From the NCBI RefSeq assembly GCF_018332715.1, contig NZ_BOQP01000030.1, positions 124,001-188,000 on the forward strand: a stretch of DNA of 64,000 nt. The letters are read 5' to 3'. The notes under the pieces were generated by a model. The model did no database searches and had not been told where the DNA came from. It was given only the letters and a program-made list of their open reading frames with translations. Positions 35,121-43,739 of this stretch are shown here, in pieces; the first letter of the stretch is position 1; the number at the start of each line of letters is the position of its first letter. This DNA comes from Winogradskya consettensis (lineage in GTDB: Bacteria > Actinomycetota > Actinomycetes > Mycobacteriales > Micromonosporaceae). The translations under genes and the position numbers were made by a program.

Positions 35121-37454
35121 TCAGGCCGTCGCGGCGGGGGTGACCTCGACGATCAGGTGCTTGGTCAGCGGCTGTTCGCTCTGGGAGCTGTTGTCCGTCA
35201 GCGCGCAGAGCACGTTCAGCTCGGGCATGTAACCCGTGACGCTGCCGCGGGGGGTGTCGTAGCCGATCACGCGGTACCCGTACACAGATCGGGTTTCCCC
35301 GTCTCGGGCATGGCTGGTGATGTCGATGAGGTCCCACTCGCTCAGGCCGTGTTCTGTCATGTCCTCGCGGTTCATGAACAGGACCGTGCGGATGTTCTTG
35401 ACGCCACGGTAGCGGTCGTTGTCCGAGTAGATGGTGGTGTTCCACTGGTCGTGGGACCGTACGGTCGAGAGCATCAGGCGGCCCTCGGGCGGGACCACGT
35501 CGGGCAGCGGTGAGCTGTGGAACTCGGCCTTGCCGGAGGCGGTCAGCCAGACCCTTTCCCTGGCCGGCTGGGCGAGTCGGAAGCCGATGCCGTCGTGGAC
35601 GCGCTTGTTGAAGTCCTCGAAGCCGTCGAGCGCGTGAGACATTGTGTCTCGGATCTTGTCGTAGTCCTCGGCGTAGGCCTCCCATGGCGTGGCCGAGCCG
35701 GGCAGGGTCGCCCGGGCCATGCCGCAGAGGATGGCGTTCTCCGACTCGAGGTGCTCGGTCGGCGGCTTGCGCTTGCCGTAGGAGAGGTGCACGTAGCTCA
35801 TCGAGTCCTCGATGGTCACGCCCTGTTCCTTGCCGCCGCGGAAGTCCTTCTCGGAGCGGGCCAGGCAAGGCAGGATCAAAGCCTTCTTCCCGTGTACGAG
35901 GTGGCTGCGGTTGAGCTTCGTGCTGACCTGCACCGTCAGCTCGGTGTTACGCAGCGCCGCGAAGGTCTGCTCGGTGTCGGGGGCCGCGAGGGCGAAGTTG
36001 CCGCCCACGCTGATGAAGACCTTGACCCGGCCGTCGCGCATCGCCTCGATGGTGTCGACCGTGCCCAGGCCGCGCTCGCGGGGGGAGACGATGCCGGTGG
36101 CCGCGTCGTGCTTGGCCAGCCATGCCTCGGTCGGGTGGTGGTTGACGCCGCAGGTGCGGTTGCCCTGCACGTTGCTGTGCCCGCGGATCGGGGACGGTCC
36201 GGCGCCGAGATGGCCGATCATGCCGCGCAGCAGGAGCAGGTTGATGATCTCGCGCATCGTGTCGACGCTGTGTTCCTGCTGGGTGAGGCCCAGGCACCAG
36301 GCGATGATCGTACGTTTCGACGCGACGTACTTCGCGCCCAGCTCGCGGATCTGCTCCTCGGGGACGCCGGACTGGTGCACCAGCTCGGCCCAGTCGGAGT
36401 CCTCGACCGTCTTGCGGTACGCCTCGTACTGATCGGTGTGCTCGGCGATGAAGTGCTCGTCGACGGCGCCCTGCTCGAGCACCACCTTGGCGACGCCACG
36501 CAGCAGCGCCAGGTCACCGGCGATGCGGGGCTGGATGTTCATCGTGCCGGTCTTCGTGGCGTGGAACGTGCCCATCGCCTTGAAGTCGTGCGGCACGATG
36601 GTCCGCTGGCTGGCGACCTCGATCAGCGGGTTGACGTGCACGATGTCGGCGCCACGGTCGGCGGCGAGGGCCAGCGAGGTGAGCATCCGGGGCGCGTTCG
36701 AGGCGGCGTTGACGGCCATCAGGATGAGCAGGTCGGAATTCTCCCAGTCCTCCAGGTCGCAGGTGCCCTTGCCGGTGCCGATCGCTGCCTGTAGAGCCCG
36801 GCCGCTCGCCTCGTGGCACATGTTGGAGCAGTCGGGGAGGTTGTTGGTGCCGTACTCGCGTACCCACAGCTGGTAGAGGAAGGTGCCCTCGTTGCTGAGC
36901 CGTCCGGAGGTGTAGAAGGAGGCCTCGTGCGGGCTGGGCAGGGCGCGCAGGGCATCGCCGACCATCTTGTACGCGTCGGCCCAGCTGATCGGCTCGTACT
37001 TGTCGGTCGCCGGGTTGTAGCTCATCGGCTCGGTGAGCCGGCCCTGGTTCTCCAGGTCGTGGTCGTTCCACTTGTTGAGCTCGGCGACCGTGTGCGTGGC
37101 GAAGAACGCGGCGTCGGTGCGCTTGCGGGTCATCTCCCACGTGACGTGCTTGACGCCGTTCTCGCAGAAGTCGAGGTGCAGGCCTTTGCGGTCGTCCGGC
37201 CAGGCGCAGCCGGGGCAGTCGAAGCCGCCGCCCTTGCTGTTCAGCCGGAGCTGGTTCATCTGGAGCACGGCCCGCGGCGCGGCCAGGGGCTCCTGAGCCT
37301 TCGCGATGATCTTGCCGACGCTGACCGCCGCGCCCCATCCCGCGGAGGGGTGGTGATAGTCGGCCTGTGAATACTCGCCGCTGGAGTTGGGTCCGCGCCC
37401 CTTCGCGGGCTCGCCGGGCGCTCCCTGCCCCAGCCGGTCACCGTCGCGTGCCAT
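35121..37454 (-). CDS. FdhF/YdeP-family molybdopterin oxidoreductase
   Basis: 777 residues from ATG 37454, which has GGAGGCGAC upstream; longer starts lack one. Cys80, Cys83 (DCPGC) and Cys97 near the N-terminus fit the cofactor region of YdeP-type proteins. Cys213 (SNMCHEASG) lies where formate dehydrogenases carry their Mo-ligating Cys or Sec. The C-terminal molybdopterin-dinucleotide domain is complete. The family resembles formate dehydrogenase alpha subunits but its substrate is unknown; E. coli YdeP is linked to acid resistance. No partner electron-transfer subunit is adjacent. Cytosolic: no Tat signal. Confidence 0.9.
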   Translation of the reverse strand: MARDGDRLGQGAPGEPAKGRGPNSSGEYSQADYHHPSAGWGAAVSVGKIIAKAQEPLAAPRAVLQMNQLRLNSKGGGFDCPGCAWPDDRKGLHLDFCENGVKHVTWEMTRKRTDAAFFATHTVAELNKWNDHDLENQGRLTEPMSYNPATDKYEPISWADAYKMVGDALRALPSPHEASFYTSGRLSNEGTFLYQLWVREYGTNNLPDCSNMCHEASGRALQAAIGTGKGTCDLEDWENSDLLILMAVNAASNAPRMLTSLALAADRGADIVHVNPLIEVASQRTIVPHDFKAMGTFHATKTGTMNIQPRIAGDLALLRGVAKVVLEQGAVDEHFIAEHTDQYEAYRKTVEDSDWAELVHQSGVPEEQIRELGAKYVASKRTIIAWCLGLTQQEHSVDTMREIINLLLLRGMIGHLGAGPSPIRGHSNVQGNRTCGVNHHPTEAWLAKHDAATGIVSPRERGLGTVDTIEAMRDGRVKVFISVGGNFALAAPDTEQTFAALRNTELTVQVSTKLNRSHLVHGKKALILPCLARSEKDFRGGKEQGVTIEDSMSYVHLSYGKRKPPTEHLESENAILCGMARATLPGSATPWEAYAEDYDKIRDTMSHALDGFEDFNKRVHDGIGFRLAQPARERVWLTASGKAEFHSSPLPDVVPPEGRLMLSTVRSHDQWNTTIYSDNDRYRGVKNIRTVLFMNREDMTEHGLSEWDLIDITSHARDGETRSVYGYRVIGYDTPRGSVTGYMPELNVLCALTDNSSQSEQPLTKHLIVEVTPAATA

Positions 37455-37579
37455 GTCGCCTCCGACCATCCGAAACACACCCTTATCGATCACGGTGCCA
37501 CCTGCGGCTCCGCGGCGCCAGTCCGGCCTCTTGCTCCGCCTCCCTGCACTGTATAGAGCTTTGTGAAAGTGTCGGCGGT

Positions 37580-39238
37580 ATGCCGGACATGTGGTGGCGC
37601 GACGCGGTCGTGTATCAGATCTACCCGCGATCATTCGCCGATAACAACGGCGACGGGGTCGGGGACCTCGACGGCATCACCGCACGCCTCGGGTACGTGG
37701 CAGGGCTCGGCGTCGGCGCGATCTGGCTGACGCCGTTCCAGCGTTCCCCGCAGGCCGACCACGGCTACGACGTCAGCGACTACACCGACGTCGACCCGCT
37801 CTTCGGTGACCTGGCCGCCTTCGACGCACTGGTGGCGCGTGCCCACGAGCTCGGTCTGCGGGTCATCGTCGACGTCGTGCCCAACCACTGCTCGAACGAG
37901 CACCCGCTGTTCAAGGACGCGCTCGCCGCCGGGCCGGGGAGCGCCGCCCGCGACCGGTTCCACTTCGCCGACGGCCGCGGGGACGAGCCACCGAACAACT
38001 GGCCCAGCGTCTTCGGCGGCCCGGCCTGGACCCGGGTCACCGAGGGCGACGGGCGCCCAGGTCAGTGGTTCCTGCATCTGTACGCGCCCGAGCAGCCCGA
38101 CTGGAACTGGCGCAACCCGCTCACCGCGGACTTCTTCGCCGGCGTGCTGCGCTTCTGGTTCGACCGCGGCGTGGACGGGCTGCGCATCGACGTCGCGCAC
38201 GGGCTCTACAAGGCCGCGGGCCTGCCCGACCTGGACGACCCCGGCGCCGTCCCGCCGATGCGGCTGCGGGGCAACCCTCTCGCCAGCGACCAGGAGGAGG
38301 TCCACGACGTCTACCGGCAGTGGCGGCACATCGCCGACTCCTACGACCCGCCGCGCGCCCTGATCGGCGAGGTCAACCTCGACCCGGAACGAGCAGCCCG
38401 ATACGTACGCCCGGACGAGCTCCACCAGGCCTTCGCCTTCGCGCTCGTGGCAGCCCCGTGGGACGCGACCGCATGGGCGGACGTGGGCACGAGGCTGATG
38501 AACGGCGGCACCCCCGTGACGTGGGTGGTGGAGAACCACGACGTCGTCCGCACCCCGACGCGCTACGGCAACCCGGCCCGCGCCAAGGCGGCGTTGCTCG
38601 CGATCCTGTTCCTGCCCGGTGCCGCGTACGTGTACCAGGGCCAGGAACGCGGCCTGCCCGAGGTTGACGTATCACCGTCCGATCGCCAGGACCCGGCCTG
38701 GACCCGCTCGGGCATCTCCCGCGACGGCTGCCGCGTCCCCCTGCCCTGGCAGTCCGACCCGGCCGACACCTACGGCTTCTCCCCACCCGGTTCGGCCCCA
38801 CCGTGGCTGCCGGTCCCGCCGGACTGGGGCACCTACGCCACCGACCCGGCCTTCCTACGCCACGCCCTCGCCCTGCGCCGCCGTCTTCTCCACGGCGACC
38901 CCGTCACCGCGACCAGGCCATCGGCCGACGTCACCGGCGCCCTCCACGCCGACATCACGGTCGCGCGGCACGAATACGACGGAACCCTCACGGACGGCAG
39001 TGCAGGCGCGCGGCACGAATACGACGGAACCCTCACGGCTGACGATGCGGTCGTGTGGCGCGTTCACGACAACGGGCTGCTGACCGCCGTACGCGAGGAT
39101 GCCTTTGTCCTTGCCATCGCCATGGGCGACAGGGCCGCCGAGCTGCCACCCGGCGAGGTCTTGCTGACCAGCGGCCCGCTCACCGCCGACGGCCTGCTAC
39201 CGCCCGACACCGCGGCGTGGCTGAGCGTCGGGGAGTGA
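37580..39238 (+). CDS. GH13 alpha-glucosidase / oligo-1,6-glucosidase
   Basis: 552 residues. GH13 motifs: DVVPNH (98-103), nucleophile Asp204 in GLRIDVAH, acid/base Glu264 in IGEVN, and Asp321 in ENHDVVR. The start WWRDAVVYQIYPRSFAD is typical of cytosolic alpha-glucosidases that act on maltose or isomaltose oligosaccharides. ATG 37580 is preferred; a second Met follows three residues later. The C-terminal beta domain contains a duplicated 15-residue block (ARHEYDGTLT...). It could process products of the secreted amylase-pullulanase. Confidence 0.92.
   Translation: MPDMWWRDAVVYQIYPRSFADNNGDGVGDLDGITARLGYVAGLGVGAIWLTPFQRSPQADHGYDVSDYTDVDPLFGDLAAFDALVARAHELGLRVIVDVVPNHCSNEHPLFKDALAAGPGSAARDRFHFADGRGDEPPNNWPSVFGGPAWTRVTEGDGRPGQWFLHLYAPEQPDWNWRNPLTADFFAGVLRFWFDRGVDGLRIDVAHGLYKAAGLPDLDDPGAVPPMRLRGNPLASDQEEVHDVYRQWRHIADSYDPPRALIGEVNLDPERAARYVRPDELHQAFAFALVAAPWDATAWADVGTRLMNGGTPVTWVVENHDVVRTPTRYGNPARAKAALLAILFLPGAAYVYQGQERGLPEVDVSPSDRQDPAWTRSGISRDGCRVPLPWQSDPADTYGFSPPGSAPPWLPVPPDWGTYATDPAFLRHALALRRRLLHGDPVTATRPSADVTGALHADITVARHEYDGTLTDGSAGARHEYDGTLTADDAVVWRVHDNGLLTAVREDAFVLAIAMGDRAAELPPGEVLLTSGPLTADGLLPPDTAAWLSVGE
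38962..39051 (+). repeat. 45-bp tandem duplication in alpha-glucosidase gene
   Basis: Two copies of a 45-base unit containing GCGCGGCACGAATACGACGG; in frame it repeats ARHEYDGTLT in the C-terminal domain. Confidence 0.92.
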
Positions 39239-39266
39239 GGTGGCCCGCCCTGGGTACAAATGAGGG

Positions 39267-39500
39267 ATGTTCCTGCTCTTCGGTCTGCGCTCCAAGGACT
39301 ATCTGATCTCCGTCACGACCATGATCTGCGAGGTGTGCGGCTGGAACGCGCCGCAGACCCTGATCCGGCGCACGACGAAGTTCACGCTCTTCTTCGTGCC
39401 GCTCTTCCCCGTGCGCCCGAGCCGGCAGTTCCTGAGCTGCGGCCACTGCCAGGCCTACCGCCCGGCGCCCACCGGCACCTACCAGGGCACAACCCCGTAA
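39267..39500 (+). CDS. Small zinc-ribbon protein
   Basis: 77 residues with two CxxC pairs (Cys21/Cys24 and Cys58/Cys61) around a hydrophobic strand-rich centre (KFTLFFVPLFPV), the layout of a zinc ribbon. GAGGG lies directly before ATG 39267. Its last 22 bases overlap the 3' end of the converging SDR gene. Similar small proteins are widespread in actinobacteria; role unknown. Confidence 0.85.
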   Translation: MFLLFGLRSKDYLISVTTMICEVCGWNAPQTLIRRTTKFTLFFVPLFPVRPSRQFLSCGHCQAYRPAPTGTYQGTTP

Positions 39501-40987
39501 TTCTTGACGAGTACGCCATGCAGCGGCGCGCCCGCCTCGCCGCTCAGGATCGGGTGGTAGACGCGGGCCGCCGCGTCGACGACGTCAAGCGGCGGCCGCC
39601 AGCCCGCAGCGGCACGGCGGTCCCGGCGTCCCGGCGGGTTCTCGTCGGTGATCCAGCCGGTATCGACACCGCACATGTGGACACCGTCGCGGGCCAGGTC
39701 GGGGGCCGCGACCCGGGTGAGCATGTTCAGCGCCGCCTTGCTCATCGAGGTGTGCGGATGACGTTCCGGACCTGTCCCGCCACCGAACCAGCCCTCACGA
39801 CCGGTCACGTTGACCACGTAGCGCCGGTCCACCCCGGGACCGGTCAACGCCGGGCGCAGCCGATCGAGCAGCAGGAACGGCGCGATGACGTTCACGAGCT
39901 GCACCTCGAGCAGCTCCACCGGATCGACCTCCCCGAGCCGGGCGGTCCACGAGTTGTGTTCGCCCGGCACGACCAGCGCCCCGGTGGCATCGGTCTCGTC
40001 CCACGCCGTCGTCGCGCCGTCCACGCCGGCACGCCCGGTCGCTGAGGTGATAGCGGGCAGCATCAGCTCCGCGACACCGGGCCGGTATCCCGACACCATC
40101 TCGACCGCCGGACCCGTTACGCCGGCCCGGGCAGCATCGACCGGCCTGCCCTCTGCGGCCGCACGAGCGGCCGCGGCCGATCCATCCGCTCCGGTTGTCC
40201 GAGCAACCTCGACGGACCCGCCGGCTTCGGCTCTCGGAGCGACCTCGCCGGACCTACCCGCTCCGGCAGCCCGGGCGGTGAGGAGCTCCGTTGCCACCAG
40301 CGGCTGATAGGCCCACGCGGGGCGGCGTACCGTCTGGGCGGCATTGTTGATCAGAATGTCGAGGCGGTGCTCGCCGGCGCGGTCCGCGACCTCCAGCACC
40401 TGCCTCGGGTCACGCAGGTCGGCACCGATGATCCGTAGCCGCGGGAGCCAGGCCGCGGCGTCCGGCTCCCCCTCGAACCTGCGTCCTGCATCAGCCGGGA
40501 ACCGCGTCACCACCATGACCTCGGCGCCGTCGCGCAACAGCTTCAACGCGACCTGGAACCCGATCTTCACCCGCCCACCGGTCACCAGCGCCCGTCGTCC
40601 GGTCAGGTCGGTTCGGGCGTCCCGATACCGCCGGTGCAGCCCGGCACACTCCGGGCAGAGTGCGTGATAGAACGCGTCGACCATCCGAAACCGCCCCCGG
40701 CAGGCATAACACCGCCGCTCCCGCCGAGTGGTCCCAGACCCCTCATCAGAGCCACCCACCACGGGTACGCCCTCAGCGCGGTCCACCGCCCCCGTCGACG
40801 CCCCTGCCACAACGGCCCGATCCAAGGCCGCCGTCCTGCGCCGCCGATCAGCACGCCGCTGCTTCTGAGCGTCCTTCACCAGCCCGTCCACGGCCCGCTG
40901 AAACCGCTGCCGCACCGGGTCATCAACAGCAAGATCACGAACCTCGCCGAGCACCCGCAGGGCCGCCTCGATCGCATCGCCGTCCAT
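39479..40987 (-). CDS. Zinc-ribbon-containing short-chain dehydrogenase-like protein with repeat insert
   Basis: 502 residues from ATG 40987 (GGGAGGTGAGC upstream). A basic N-terminal region leads to a zinc ribbon (Cys93, Cys96, Cys111, Cys114), then an SDR Rossmann fold: TGGRVKIG (137-144), NNAA (214-217), Lys417 of the YxxxK box. The tyrosine position holds Thr413 and the usual catalytic serine region reads NVTGREG, so classic dehydrogenase chemistry is doubtful. Residues about 235-300 are a low-complexity Ala/Gly/Arg insert absent from the core fold. The open frame extends upstream through two tRNA genes, which rules out a longer start. Confidence 0.85.
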   Translation of the reverse strand: MDGDAIEAALRVLGEVRDLAVDDPVRQRFQRAVDGLVKDAQKQRRADRRRRTAALDRAVVAGASTGAVDRAEGVPVVGGSDEGSGTTRRERRCYACRGRFRMVDAFYHALCPECAGLHRRYRDARTDLTGRRALVTGGRVKIGFQVALKLLRDGAEVMVVTRFPADAGRRFEGEPDAAAWLPRLRIIGADLRDPRQVLEVADRAGEHRLDILINNAAQTVRRPAWAYQPLVATELLTARAAGAGRSGEVAPRAEAGGSVEVARTTGADGSAAAARAAAEGRPVDAARAGVTGPAVEMVSGYRPGVAELMLPAITSATGRAGVDGATTAWDETDATGALVVPGEHNSWTARLGEVDPVELLEVQLVNVIAPFLLLDRLRPALTGPGVDRRYVVNVTGREGWFGGGTGPERHPHTSMSKAALNMLTRVAAPDLARDGVHMCGVDTGWITDENPPGRRDRRAAAGWRPPLDVVDAAARVYHPILSGEAGAPLHGVLVKNYGVVPW

Positions 40988-41056
40988 ACCGCTCACCTCC
41001 CCCGGTTCGCCGGCAGGCCGGCCGCCTCCCCTGTCCTGCTTCCCCGCTGGCGAGGT

Positions 41057-41129
41057 GGGCCGAGCCGGATTCGAACCGGCGTCCTCCGCACGAGCAGTGC
41101 GGCGCGTCGACCTCTGCGCTACCGGCCAC
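41057..41129 (-). tRNA. Atypical tRNA-like gene, anticodon GCU by position
   Basis: 73 nt that fold as a cloverleaf: acceptor TGGCCGG/TCGGCCC (a T-C mismatch at 1:72 and a G-T at 7:66), 3-bp D-stem, anticodon stem CCGCA/TGCGG with loop CTGCTCG, 5-base variable loop, T-arm GCCGG-TTCGAAT-CCGGC, discriminator A, no encoded CCA. The anticodon reads GCU (serine), yet the long variable arm required of serine tRNAs is absent and position 37 is C. It may be a pseudogene or a specialised tRNA. Confidence 0.6.
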
Positions 41130-41138
41130 CCCGGCGGT

Positions 41139-41212
41139 GGACCCGGCCGGACTCGAACCGGCATCCTCTGCCTTGAAAGGGCAGCGCGACAGCCAATTGC
41201 GCTACAGGTCCA
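41139..41212 (-). tRNA. Atypical tRNA, anticodon UUC by position (Glu?)
   Basis: 74 nt: acceptor GGACCTG/CGGGTCC, D-arm with 3-bp stem and GG in the loop, anticodon stem CTGCC/GGCAG with loop CTTTCAA (UUC), variable loop AGGAT, T-arm GCCGG-TTCGAGT-CCGGC, discriminator A, no CCA. The pairing is good, but D-arm pairs 11:24 (C-G) and 13:22 differ from normal tRNA-Glu. Its T-arm is nearly identical to that of the neighbour 9 bases away, suggesting duplication and divergence. Confidence 0.7.
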
Positions 41213-41542
41213 CCGAGCCAGGACTATACGGACCGCCCCACGCCCCCCAAACCAAATTTCCGCACCGCCGCCCACCGCACCGCTACACCCCGGGGCCGCC
41301 ACACCGCGGGAGCGCCACACCGCTGCGCTGCCTGACTGGCGGACGGCCGGCACCGGCGTCAACCGGACCGGGGCAGCGAGCTGCCTCTGGAGCGGGGTCG
41401 GCTGCGGTGACGTATCAACCCGAAAATTGACTACATTGGATGGTGGCCGGGAGCTCATCGGGGGCATCGGCGATCTGTGGCGCACGCCGGGCTCGTCAGG
41501 GTTGTGGGCCCGGAGCTGTCGTGAGAGGGGCATCCGCATCTC

Positions 41543-42640
41543 ATGCGTAGACGTGACTTTCTGACTCTGGCAAGCATCGGCGTACCCCTCGGGTCTGCCT
41601 TGCCGTTCTCCCCTGCGGCCGCCGCCGGGCCGGACAAGGGCAATGTCATCGGGTTGCTCGCCCGGGAGCAGGACAAGGTCGACGAGGGCGCGGCCCAGCT
41701 CAAAGGCTTTGTCGTCCGGCTCAACTGGGACGCGGCGCAGCCGGCCGAGGGCGGGGCGATCAGCAAGGCGGCGTGCGACCAGCTGACCGGCGCGGTCGCC
41801 TTCGCCAGGGAGCAGGGCTACTCCCGGTTGAAGCTGCGCCTGGTCGCGGGCCAGTCAGCGCCGGGCTGGGCCAAGGCCATCGGCGGCACGGCTCTCGACT
41901 GGGACAACGACGGCGAACCACTGACGGTGCCGCGCTGGTGGACGGGCGCGTACCTGGACGCGTACCGCGACTTCGTGCTGCGGCTCCGCGACCACCTCGA
42001 CGACCCGATGTGGTGCGAGGTGACGGTGTCGGCCACGTGCACGGTGTTCGCCGAGCCCTGCATCCACGAGCTCGACTCGCAGGCGAACAGGACCACGCTG
42101 CTGAAGCTCGAGTACACGACGCAGGACGAGATGGACGCGCTCAAGAGGGCGATCGCGATCCACGAGGAGCTCCTATCCCCGTACGGTGTTTCGTCCTCGA
42201 TCGCCTACAACCCCCTGCAGACGATCGTGGTCTCGCCCGACGGCGCCACGAACTCGCTGGTCAACGATACCGGCAGGACCATCGAGCTGATGGACCACCA
42301 GCGCACCGCCATGGGTGACTTCGGGGTCTGGGAGAACAACTCCCTCATCGCAGCGGACGTCGACGGGACCCTCGAGCAGACCCGCCCGGCCTACCGGACC
42401 ATGTACGCCCACATGCGCGCCGGTGCAGCGGCCGGCCATCCCATCCAGTTCCAGACCGCGACCCTGGCGAAGATCCGGGAGGCGAAGGGCTCGGTCTATC
42501 ACACGGCGTTGTGGGCAGCCCGGAACGGCGGTATCTCGGTCGAGCTGCCGGTGGGCTGGGAGGGTGACCGCCTGCACGGCCCGGTCATCGACGCGGCCCT
42601 CGCCGACCAGCTCAACACGGCCTTCGCCGAGAACGCCTGA
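41543..42640 (+). CDS. Tat-exported protein, probable TIM-barrel glycosidase-like
   Basis: 365 residues with a twin-arginine signal (MRRRDFLTLASIG...SPAAAA, residues 1-28). The mature part has a strand-helix pattern with VVRLNWDAAQPAEG (about 55-68), RLKLRLVAGQSAPGWAK, WWTGAYLDAYRDFVLRLRDH and late ISVELPVGW, which look like barrel strands of a glycoside-hydrolase-type fold. I cannot name the family or the catalytic residues with confidence. Stands alone; probably folded with a cofactor or disulfides before export. Confidence 0.75.
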   Translation: MRRRDFLTLASIGVPLGSALPFSPAAAAGPDKGNVIGLLAREQDKVDEGAAQLKGFVVRLNWDAAQPAEGGAISKAACDQLTGAVAFAREQGYSRLKLRLVAGQSAPGWAKAIGGTALDWDNDGEPLTVPRWWTGAYLDAYRDFVLRLRDHLDDPMWCEVTVSATCTVFAEPCIHELDSQANRTTLLKLEYTTQDEMDALKRAIAIHEELLSPYGVSSSIAYNPLQTIVVSPDGATNSLVNDTGRTIELMDHQRTAMGDFGVWENNSLIAADVDGTLEQTRPAYRTMYAHMRAGAAAGHPIQFQTATLAKIREAKGSVYHTALWAARNGGISVELPVGWEGDRLHGPVIDAALADQLNTAFAENA

Positions 42641-42798
42641 TCGAACCGCCATTGCGTGTCTCTCCTCTGTGGGCGCGAGTCACTCGCCTGTCCGGCTTAG
42701 TCAGACACTTTGTCTCAGAGTGACAAGGCCGCCGTGGCGCACGGTCTTGGCACGATGACGGGATTTAAGGGCGGCGCCGGTTCGCCAGGATGATCCAC

Positions 42799-43416
42799 AT
42801 GACTGAGACAGCGAACCTGCCGGCACCGTCCTGGAAGTCCGTCGCGGCGCGGGGCGCCGGTGTCGGGGCCGTCTCCCTGGTGACGTGGGTCGTCGGGTAC
42901 GCCGTGTCGAACCTGCTGGTGCGGCCGCACGACGGCCAGGACATCGCCGACTACGTGATGAACGCCGCCCTGGTCGCCCTCGCCATCGGAGTGCCGACCG
43001 GCCTCATCATCGGCCTGCTGACCGGCCGCGCTCTCCATTTGCGCCGGCCCTTCCTGACGGCCGTGCTAGGGCTCGCCGGTGCTGCCGCCCTCGTGGTCAG
43101 CGGCGTCTCGGTGACGGAGTACGTCCCCGGCCTGCCGGTCATCGTAGGCGTAGCCGAGGAGGTGGTGTTCGTCGTAGCGGCCTACGCCGCCGCGGCCCTG
43201 CTCGTCTCCCGCGGCCGCCTCGCGGCGACGTCTATCCGGACCGCGGCGTCGTCCACCCGGATCGCTGCGACGTCCACCCGGGCTGCTGCCCGGTCCAGCC
43301 GCGCGACGGGAACGCCGGCCCGCACCGCAGCAGCAGCCCCCCACCGCGCAACCCGGACCTACGCCGACGCACCCCGCACCTACAGCACCACCCGCCCAGC
43401 CCGCGCTGCCGCCTGA
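42799..43416 (+). CDS. Membrane protein with low-complexity basic tail, 205 aa
   Basis: Start ATG 42799 is preferred over 42790 because AGGA lies 8 bases before it. Four hydrophobic segments (about 20-38, 50-72, 78-98, 105-127) are followed by a 75-residue Ala/Arg/Thr/Ser tail made of degenerate ATSTRAA-type repeats. The membrane part resembles no family I can name. The tail looks repeat-derived, like other gene 3' ends here. Confidence 0.7.
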   Translation: MTETANLPAPSWKSVAARGAGVGAVSLVTWVVGYAVSNLLVRPHDGQDIADYVMNAALVALAIGVPTGLIIGLLTGRALHLRRPFLTAVLGLAGAAALVVSGVSVTEYVPGLPVIVGVAEEVVFVVAAYAAAALLVSRGRLAATSIRTAASSTRIAATSTRAAARSSRATGTPARTAAAAPHRATRTYADAPRTYSTTRPARAAA

Positions 43417-43739
43417 CAACCGCCCCGGGAACGCCCGGACAACCTCGCCGAGGTCGGTTACCGGGTCGCGGCCCCCGCCCGGGGCGTGGGTCCAACCCGA
43501 GTGACCCAGCCCCAGGTGACCGACACAGCCCAAGCCGAACAATGCGGCGCTCAAGCCGAACAATCCGGCACCCAACCCAGCAGCGCCGCGTCCCGGTCCA
43601 TTGGAGCCACTACAGCAGACTGGCTCGACCAAGCGGCACGGCACGGCCCGGCCCGGCGAACCGGCCAACCGGCTTGGCCAAGCGAACCGGCCAAGCGGCC
43701 CGGCACGGCCCGGCGAACCGGCCCCGTCAACCCGCGCGC
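43417..43739. other. Repeat-rich intergenic gap between convergent genes
   Basis: No gene is supported. A 21-base direct repeat CAAGCCGAACAATGCGGCGCT starts at 43531 and recurs at 43552 (variant). From about 43625 to 43735 the sequence is a degenerate mix of GGCGAACCGGCC, CGGCACGGCCCG and CCAAGCGAACCGG units that can also pair with each other. It lies just after both stop codons. Confidence 0.65.

Noticed and set aside
40988..41539. Upstream extension of the SDR-like frame by 184 codons
   Set aside because: It would translate through two tRNA genes; ATG 40987 has a strong ribosome site and matches the start of the basic N-terminal region.
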